From an uncultured Coriobacteriaceae bacterium (GTDB lineage Bacteria > Actinomycetota > Coriobacteriia > Coriobacteriales > UMGS124): a stretch of DNA of 8,837 nt. The stretch is taken from the NCBI GenBank assembly GCA_902783515.1, contig CACZRK010000404.1:1-8837 (forward strand), in the 5' to 3' direction. Both the position numbers and the translations under genes were made by a program. Below, piece by piece: positions 1-5,011 of the stretch. The notes under the pieces were generated by a model, which saw nothing but the letters and a program-made list of their open reading frames with translations, had not been told where the DNA came from and did no database searches. The stretch's first letter is position 1. The number at the start of each line of letters is the position of its first letter.

Positions 1-15
1 CGCGCCCTGCGACTC

Positions 16-1662
16 CTACTCCCAGTTCTTAAGCGCCACGGCGTCCGTGGCGGCCCAGCGACCGGTCACCATGCACTCGCAGATGTTCCAGCCGCCGTTG
101 TAGACCCAGCCGTAGCCGGCGCCGCACTCGCCCACGTTGTAGAGGCGCGGGATGGGCTCGCCGAACGCGTCCAGCGTCTGGGCCTTGGTGTTGCGCTTGG
201 GGCCACCCTGCGTGTTGTACTGCGTGGGGTAGGTGAGCACCGCGTAGAACGGGCCCGCGAGCGGCCGCATCGTCTCGGCGGCGCGACCGAAGGCGGTGTC
301 GCCGGCGCCCGCCTCGGCGTCGGCGTTGTAGGCGTCGACGGTCTCCTGCAGGGTTCCGGCGTCCATCTTGCCCTCGCCGGCCTCCACGCCGTTCATCTTC
401 TCGGCAAGCTCCTCCAGCGTGTCAGCCTTCAGGATCCAGCCGCGATCGACCTCGGCGGAGTTATCGGAGCTCCACTGGTAGCCGCTGTAGCAGGTGAACC
501 ACGTGAACTTGCTCATGTCGCTCGCGCCGGAGGCGATGGGGCCCGCCTGGGCGGTCTCATCGTCAAACACGGTCCAGTACGGCAGGTGCGGCCACTCGCA
601 CTTCACGCCGTCGTAGAAGAACAGGTACTCGCGGCGACCGTAGCCGTGGCTGTCGGCGCGATCCTCGGGCATGAAGCGCTTGCCGTGCTTGTCGACGGCG
701 ATGAAGCCGGGGTTGGAGTCGCTCGCCTTGACGATCTGCAGGTTGGCCGGCACGGTGTCGGGGTCGTAGTCGCCCTTGTTGTACGTGAGGCCGGGGCACA
801 GCATGGCGCCGCAGCCGGAGTCGGAGGCGTTCATGTGCCACAGCGCCGCGCCGACCTTCTGGGCCATGATGATGCCGTCGCCCGTGTTGTAGGGGGTGCC
901 ACGGCTGTAGATGGGCCAGCCCGGGTAGCTGTTCTCGATCATCTCGTCGTTGTGCTCGTAGCCGCCGGTGGCGAGAATGACGGCCTTCGTCGCCTTGACG
1001 TTGGCCTCCTTGCCGTCCATCTTCACGACGACGCCGATGACCTCGCCGGCGTCATTGGTGATCAGGCGCACGCCAGGGGTCTCGTACAGGAACTCGATGT
1101 TGTCGTATTGCTGGGCGCCCGCGTAGAGCGACTCCCACAACTGCGCGTTGCCGGCGCTGCCGTTCATCCATGCCTGGATCGCGTCGCCGCCGGGCAGGGC
1201 GTCAAACTCCGGCGAGAACAGCGGGAAGTGCTGGAGGTCGGTGTTCGGCAGCGTGGAGACGTAGTCGTCGTTCAGGGTGAGCGCGCTGGTGGCGAGCGCC
1301 GTGAGGTACTCGTCGTCGCTCGTGCGCTCGCTTGCCGCCTTGTAGTACTTCAGGCCCTCGTCCAGGTCCGTCGGGCACGTCCACATGTTGCCGGACACGC
1401 GGGTGTTGCCGCCCTGCTCCTCCTGGGGCGCCTTCTCGCACACGAGCACCTTGGCGCCGGCCTGCGCGGCCGTGATCGCGGCGGTCAGACCGCTCGCGCC
1501 GGTGCCGAGCACGACGATCTCGGCCTCCTTTGCCCACGTCAGGTCGCCCTTCTTGGCCTCGTCGGCCAGCGCCGAGGCGGTGATGGTGGCGCCGGCGGCA
1601 CCGGCGGCGGCGACGCCGCCCATCTTGACGAGGTTGCGACGCGTGATGTTCCGCTGAGACAT
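16..1662 (-). CDS. Tat-exported FAD-dependent oxidoreductase (fumarate reductase flavoprotein superfamily, FAD_binding_2)
   Basis: This is a 548-residue exported flavoprotein, probably a reductase of an unidentified organic electron acceptor on the outer face of the membrane. The N-terminus carries a textbook Tat signal, TRRNLVK at residues 7-13, then an Ala/Gly-rich hydrophobic stretch and a likely cleavage site after ALA (31-33). The FAD-binding fold begins with GTGASG at 53-58, acidic E76 ends the second strand, and GGNTRVSGN lies at 84-92. The C-terminal FAD segment includes VGE at 510-512. There is no CxxCH haem motif and no FMN-binding domain, so electrons must come from a separate partner. 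At the positions of the fumarate reductase HHTMGG and NRLGGN motifs it reads YNTQGG (482-487) and VYNGGW (520-525), so the dicarboxylate-binding His and Arg appear to be missing. The ATG at 1660-1662 was chosen because it follows a purine-rich GGAAGGGGG site and puts the Tat motif at the N-terminus. An in-frame GTG at 1782 was rejected. The gene is divergent from the LysR gene, its likely regulator. Substrate unknown. Confidence 0.93.
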   Translation of the reverse strand: MSQRNITRRNLVKMGGVAAAGAAGATITASALADEAKKGDLTWAKEAEIVVLGTGASGLTAAITAAQAGAKVLVCEKAPQEEQGGNTRVSGNMWTCPTDLDEGLKYYKAASERTSDDEYLTALATSALTLNDDYVSTLPNTDLQHFPLFSPEFDALPGGDAIQAWMNGSAGNAQLWESLYAGAQQYDNIEFLYETPGVRLITNDAGEVIGVVVKMDGKEANVKATKAVILATGGYEHNDEMIENSYPGWPIYSRGTPYNTGDGIIMAQKVGAALWHMNASDSGCGAMLCPGLTYNKGDYDPDTVPANLQIVKASDSNPGFIAVDKHGKRFMPEDRADSHGYGRREYLFFYDGVKCEWPHLPYWTVFDDETAQAGPIASGASDMSKFTWFTCYSGYQWSSDNSAEVDRGWILKADTLEELAEKMNGVEAGEGKMDAGTLQETVDAYNADAEAGAGDTAFGRAAETMRPLAGPFYAVLTYPTQYNTQGGPKRNTKAQTLDAFGEPIPRLYNVGECGAGYGWVYNGGWNICECMVTGRWAATDAVALKNWE

Positions 1663-1664
1663 CT

Positions 1665-1700
1665 CGATCCCCCTTCCCCCCGCACGACGCGCGGGGATCG
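1665..1700 (-). promoter_or_regulatory. Candidate ribosome-binding-site hairpin in the leader of reductase 1
   Basis: Read on the minus strand, CGATCCCC (1693-1700) is perfectly complementary to GGGGATCG (1665-1672). The second arm covers the 3' part of the purine-rich ribosome-binding site, two bases before the ATG. A competing hairpin, CCCCGC (1691-1696) with GCGGGG (1678-1683), shares bases with the first arm. The two folds exclude each other: one would hide the ribosome-binding site and the other would free it. The complementarity is seen directly. A regulatory role is inference, and GC-rich leaders form such pairs by chance fairly easily. Confidence 0.4.
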
Positions 1701-1713
1701 TCCTGGCGCGAGG

Positions 1714-1739
1714 CCTTGTCGACCCCTTTTTCGACAAGG
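1714..1739 (-). promoter_or_regulatory. Perfect 9-bp inverted repeat upstream of reductase 1
   Basis: CCTTGTCGA (1714-1722) and TCGACAAGG (1731-1739) are perfect inverted copies separated by eight bases (CCCCTTTT on the plus strand). On the minus-strand transcript the stem can extend by two G-C pairs past a bulged A. The T-run lies in the loop and not after the stem, so this is not a standard intrinsic terminator. It sits about 50 bases upstream of the reductase 1 start, which fits either a dimeric repressor or activator operator or a leader RNA hairpin. The sequence alone does not decide between them. Confidence 0.5.
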
Positions 1740-1927
1740 TCCGCAGGCACGTGAGCGTCAGCGAGGCAGTTGTTGCGGTCACATCCGTCAGCGATGTCGC
1801 ACGACGGGTATGGAGCCGAAAACGATGCTATTTACCTCGCGTTTTCATAGTGCCTACACATTCGCAAGCTCATCCTATCGCGGGTGTGCGCCCAAGGGAA
1901 GCCGCCACAACGAGCGTCTCGGTCATA

Positions 1928-1942
1928 ACAACCCCTGGTTGT
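1928..1942. promoter_or_regulatory. Palindrome ACAACC-CCT-GGTTGT, candidate LysR-type operator
   Basis: Two perfect six-base arms flank a three-base centre in the less GC-rich middle of the divergent region. The 15-base size and the position between a LysR gene and its divergent neighbour match the usual layout of LysR-family recognition sites. A second short palindrome, GGTATACC at 1943-1950, directly abuts it and could double as a -10-like element. The symmetry is seen in the sequence. Assignment to the adjacent LysR protein is inference. Confidence 0.45.
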
Positions 1943-2022
1943 GGTATACCGTGGCCACACGAGCGACAAGCAGTGGTGCGGCAGGGGACGTCGTCGCTCC
2001 CGACGGCCGCATGCGGGATGGC

Positions 2023-2133
2023 GCGGGACCGCGGGACGGACCGCGTGACACATACAGGGAGGGCGCATGAGCGTGAGGGGCGGCTCGTCACAAGACACCA
2101 CCGTGGCACGGGTCGGAGGCGGGACCGCGGGAC
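2023..2133. repeat. 15-bp direct repeat pair straddling the LysR start
   Basis: GCGGGACCGCGGGAC occurs exactly at 2023-2037 and again at 2119-2133, 96 bases apart. The first copy lies upstream of the assigned LysR start and the second within its Gly/Arg-rich extension. A related shorter GCGGGA unit sits at 2013-2018. Flanking bases differ immediately on both sides, so this is a bounded repeat and not a long duplication. It may be protein-binding sites, or a by-product of the local GC-rich sequence. Confidence 0.5.
2056..2063 (+). promoter_or_regulatory. Ribosome-binding site supporting the upstream LysR start
   Basis: AGGGAGGG ends three bases before the ATG at 2067; the GGGAGG core is four bases away, slightly close but acceptable. 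It is the only clear Shine-Dalgarno sequence found before any candidate start of the LysR gene. The alternatives, ATG 2256 and GTG 2268, lack one. It is the main reason for accepting the long N-terminal extension. Confidence 0.5.
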
Positions 2134-3233
2134 ATGACGGTTCGAGACGTGGCGGCCTGGGGCGTGGCAACTCGGGGCGCGGGGGCGACGCGAGGCGGGG
2201 CGGGCGCGCGGAGCGGGCGCGGCCGTCGACCTCGGCGAGCGGCATCCTGCGCGCGATGCCGGGCGAGGTGACGGGCGCGGACATCGACGTCACGCAGCTG
2301 CGCTACTTCGTCGCGTCAGCGCGGCGCGGCAGCATGTCCGAGGGCGCCCGGAGCCTGTTCGTCTCCGAGCAGGCGCTCTCCAAGGGGATCCGGCGCCTTG
2401 AGGCGACGCTCGGGACCGACCTGCTCGTGCGCGATCACGGCGGGGTGCGCGTGACGGAGTTCGGAGCGTTCTTCCTCAAGCGCGCCGAGCTCGCGCTCGC
2501 CGCGCTGGACCTTGCCGCGCGGAGCGTGCGGGACTTCGCCGCGGAGACGCGACGGTCGATCACGATCGGCATGCCGAACAAGTGCATGACCGACTACGGC
2601 GGCTCGCTCAACGTCCAGCGACTGTACGAGCTGCAGCGCGCGTACCCGGACACGGAGTTCGCCTTCGTGGAGGCCACGGCCGAGAGCATCCGGCGCCACG
2701 TCGACGACGGCTCGTATCGGTTCGGCATCGGACGCGCCGCGCCGGGCGGCGGCTATCACCGCGTCACGCTCGCCACGTTCCCGATGGTCGCCGTCGTGAG
2801 CGAGCGCGGACCGCTCGGTCGTCTGGCGCAGGTGACGCCCGCCGACCTGCTGGGCTGCCGCGTCGTGATCACCCGTGGCGATGAGAGCCTCGCGTCGCTC
2901 GTCGGCATCCTCGGGCGCGAGGCCGGCGCGATCATCCCCACGCTGCCGGTCTCGCTCGCGCCGATGGATCCCGGCGAGCTCATCGTGAGCGACGACGTGG
3001 TCGCGATCGAGCCGGAGCAGCACGCGACCAGATGCGTCGTCACGCCCGGGGTGCGCCTCGTCCCGCTCGCCAACATGCGGGGCGCGCGCGTCAGCGCTCC
3101 CCTCGAGCTGTGGTGGAAGGTCGGCGCGCCGCTGTGCGACGCCGAGCGCGGCGTGATCGAGTACCTCCGACACGTCTACGCCGACCGCCTGCCCACCAAC
3201 CTGTCCGCTCGGACGCTGCCGGCCGGGGGCTGA
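2067..3233 (+). CDS. LysR-type transcriptional regulator with Gly/Arg-rich N-terminal extension
   Basis: This is a cytoplasmic DNA-binding regulator, 388 residues from the assigned start. The LysR winged helix-turn-helix spans about residues 76-135. It opens TQLRYFV, has the core SEQALSKGIRRLE at 100-112, and continues with DLLVRDHGGVRVTEFG. A linker helix follows, then a periplasmic-binding-protein-like effector domain from about 155 to 370. Ordinary LysR proteins begin a few residues before the helix-turn-helix and run to about 300 residues. Here 63 or more residues rich in Gly, Arg and Ser precede it. ATG 2067 has a good ribosome-binding site; ATG 2256, giving 325 residues, is a reasonable alternative by family length but has no Shine-Dalgarno sequence. 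The gene is divergent from reductase 1, the classic arrangement for a LysR protein and its target. The effector is unknown, and effector-domain residues are too variable to predict it. The family call is firm; the start is not. Confidence 0.9.
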   Translation: MSVRGGSSQDTTVARVGGGTAGHDGSRRGGLGRGNSGRGGDARRGGRAERARPSTSASGILRAMPGEVTGADIDVTQLRYFVASARRGSMSEGARSLFVSEQALSKGIRRLEATLGTDLLVRDHGGVRVTEFGAFFLKRAELALAALDLAARSVRDFAAETRRSITIGMPNKCMTDYGGSLNVQRLYELQRAYPDTEFAFVEATAESIRRHVDDGSYRFGIGRAAPGGGYHRVTLATFPMVAVVSERGPLGRLAQVTPADLLGCRVVITRGDESLASLVGILGREAGAIIPTLPVSLAPMDPGELIVSDDVVAIEPEQHATRCVVTPGVRLVPLANMRGARVSAPLELWWKVGAPLCDAERGVIEYLRHVYADRLPTNLSARTLPAGG

Positions 3234-3291
3234 GGCGCGCGGGCAGGCATGGGCGGGTCAAGATATTCAAATACGTTCATGGGAGTAAGGC

Positions 3292-4806
3292 ATGCACAGC
3301 GCAGACGATGTCGAGAAGGTCGTGGGACAGACTCGCGACGGACACCCCCGTGGCAAGCATGGTCCCGGCTTTTCCCTCAGCCAGTTTGGCCTTGGCTTTT
3401 GGCAGGCATGGTGGGTCTATGCGCTTTGCTCGCACGATCTTCTGCCGCAGACAGCACCTCATGAGTCGTTGATGCAGCCAACTACGGCATTCCTTTGCCT
3501 TACGACCCTCGGATACCTCGCCATGGTAATCCTTGGCCGACATCCCGACGCGGCGGCGCGTCTCCTTCCATCCGCAGCCCGACGTGCGGGCGGATGCTTC
3601 CTGACGATCGCGATTCCTTGTAGCCTAGGGTCGATCGGCCTCGCTTTGTGCACGCAGACGCTCCTGCCGTGGGCGGCAGAAGGCGGCACGACCGCATGTG
3701 CGGCGTGGTGGACGTTCTTTATTATGTCCTGTACCACGTTCTCCGCTGGCAACGCCTTGTTGATAGAGCGGTGGGGCCAGCGTTGGAGCACCATGGCGAG
3801 CGGACACGTAGGTCGCTACGTCTATATGTCATATCTGGTCGGCATCACGGCCTTCCTCATCGTCTCCCTCTTTCCCATGACGCTCCGTATCCTCTCCGGC
3901 GCGGTCTTTCCGACGATATCCGCCGTGATCCTGCGACGGGCGACGTCTGACCCGCGCCGCGATCCACCGCGCGTTTCATACGAACAGGAACACCCCTCGC
4001 TAGCACGGCCGCTCGCCAGCGTACTCGTCCTCAATCTCGTCTGGGGACTCGCGCTTCCGTGCCTCACGTTGCTGGCGAGCGGAACGCTCTCCGTCTTCGG
4101 GGGACTCGTGCTCGCCGCGCTAATGCTTGGATCGCTCATCGTGTATCTCGCTCTCTTGCAGCCAGAAACGGAGGCGTTCGTTCTCATGGCGCCGATCGGT
4201 GCCGCGATGGCGACTGGCCTCCTCCTTGCGCTCGTGCTGCCGGCAAACCTTCTGTTCATGAGCTACGGCATCGCAACGCTGGGCGGCGCGTGCCTGGATA
4301 TGCTCGTCATGATCGTCGCCTGCGACATGGCGCTCAGAATCGGCGAGAGCGTGTCGGTCACGCTGGGCGTCGCGATGGTCACATCCCGCGTCGGGTCACT
4401 GGCCGGCCGTGCGTGCTATGACCTCATCGCCCCCACCACGACACAGCTCTGCAACGTCCTCATCACCTGCTGCGCCATCGCGGTCGTCATCTGCTGTCTG
4501 CTCGTGTTTGACCAATCGCACCTCCAGGCCATCTACCGCGTCCGTCCCGCCCTCCCGCGTGAGGAGACACTTGAGGACAGGTGTGCCGCCCTCTCGGCTG
4601 CGGCGCACCTGTCGTCACGCGAAGGCGAGATACTCGCCCTGCTGGCACATGGCCGAAGCGCGCCCTACATCGCCGAGCAGCTCTCCCTGAGCGTCGGCAC
4701 GGTCAAGAACCACGTGAGCACCATCTATCGCAAGGTCGGCGTCGGCGATCGCCAGAGCCTTCTGAATGCGATCGAGCTTTGTGTCAGGATGGACACCACT
4801 TCGTAA
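3292..4806 (+). CDS. Polytopic membrane LuxR-type transcriptional regulator
   Basis: This 504-residue protein is an integral-membrane one-component regulator. Residues about 33-406 contain roughly 10-12 hydrophobic helices, for example 65-82, 103-120, 137-155, 178-195, 241-262, 267-289, 297-317, 321-343 and 386-406. The arrangement resembles a major-facilitator fold. A loop of about 30 residues rich in Arg and Pro (215-240) separates two helix bundles. The C-terminal LuxR/GerE helix-turn-helix spans about 438-495 with the expected SSREGEIL (441-448), SVGTVKNH (467-474) and R487. No receiver or PAS domain is present, so the membrane part is the presumed sensor. ATG 3292 follows GGGAGTAAGG. It lies 58 bases after the LysR stop and may be co-transcribed, although a less GC-rich patch at 3259-3281 could hold its own promoter. 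Reductase 2 lies 205 bases downstream on the same strand and is the likely target. Codon use is less GC-biased than in the LysR gene. Proteins of this design are abundant in Coriobacteriia. Ligand unknown. Confidence 0.93.
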   Translation: MHSADDVEKVVGQTRDGHPRGKHGPGFSLSQFGLGFWQAWWVYALCSHDLLPQTAPHESLMQPTTAFLCLTTLGYLAMVILGRHPDAAARLLPSAARRAGGCFLTIAIPCSLGSIGLALCTQTLLPWAAEGGTTACAAWWTFFIMSCTTFSAGNALLIERWGQRWSTMASGHVGRYVYMSYLVGITAFLIVSLFPMTLRILSGAVFPTISAVILRRATSDPRRDPPRVSYEQEHPSLARPLASVLVLNLVWGLALPCLTLLASGTLSVFGGLVLAALMLGSLIVYLALLQPETEAFVLMAPIGAAMATGLLLALVLPANLLFMSYGIATLGGACLDMLVMIVACDMALRIGESVSVTLGVAMVTSRVGSLAGRACYDLIAPTTTQLCNVLITCCAIAVVICCLLVFDQSHLQAIYRVRPALPREETLEDRCAALSAAAHLSSREGEILALLAHGRSAPYIAEQLSLSVGTVKNHVSTIYRKVGVGDRQSLLNAIELCVRMDTTS

Positions 4807-5011
4807 AGGGGCGAGCGATTTAGCTGCGAGAACGCAACTCATGACCTTTCGACACATGGCGCGTACCCGCCGTGCGCGCGATGCTCATACCACGCGAGCC
4901 GCCATCTCCTGATGCGTCGCCATCCGGGAGGCGGCACACGCTCAGACCGCACGCCTTAGCATCGATGCCTATGGCTGCGCGTATACGCCACCACGTTGGA
5001 AGGGGAATCAC
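4807..5011 (+). promoter_or_regulatory. Intergenic region upstream of reductase 2, presumed promoter
   Basis: These 205 bases hold no gene. Just after the LuxR stop is a small TGCG/CGCA hairpin (4825-4836), and further on a GCCGCC/GGCGGC pair (4898-4903 and 4930-4935). Neither has a following T-run, so no convincing terminator separates the two genes. GCGTATACGC at 4979-4988 is a perfect ten-base palindrome, 23 bases before the reductase 2 start. A strong ribosome-binding site, GGAAGGGG at 4998-5005, lies six bases before the ATG. No clear -35/-10 pair was found. Confidence 0.45.

Larger units (their letters stand above)
1663..2066. other. Divergent intergenic region between reductase 1 and the LysR gene
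   Basis: These 404 bases separate two divergent genes and should hold both promoters. The half next to reductase 1 (1663-1740) contains three inverted repeats, listed separately. The middle (about 1800-1950) is the least GC-rich part and the likeliest promoter zone, and it holds the ACAACC/GGTTGT palindrome at 1928-1942. CGTCAGCGA occurs twice, at 1756-1764 and 1786-1794, exactly 30 bases apart. The half next to the LysR gene is very GC-rich, with three GCGGGA units starting at 2013, 2023 and 2031. No -35/-10 pair close to consensus was found by eye on either strand. No RNA gene or convincing small coding sequence was seen. Confidence 0.7.

Noticed and set aside
1663..1782. Upstream GTG start extending reductase 1 by 40 residues
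   Set aside because: It would bury the Tat motif inside the protein, runs through the inverted repeats, and ignores the good ribosome-binding site before ATG 1662.
586..2070. A 494-codon plus-strand open frame opposite reductase 1
   Set aside because: It is antisense to a clear Tat flavoprotein. Its translation is low-complexity Val/Ala/Gly/Arg/Leu sequence with no recognisable domain, as expected for a shadow frame in very GC-rich DNA.
2316..3173. Long minus-strand frame opposite the LysR gene
   Set aside because: It is fully antisense to a confident LysR protein, and its Arg/Ala/His/Asp-rich translation matches no family.
3249..3464. ATG at 3249 as an alternative start for the LuxR gene
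   Set aside because: It is in a different frame from the LuxR protein and stops after 71 codons with no recognisable content.
4898..4935. GCCGCC/GGCGGC hairpin as a terminator of the LuxR gene
   Set aside because: The stem is short, the loop is long and no T-run follows.
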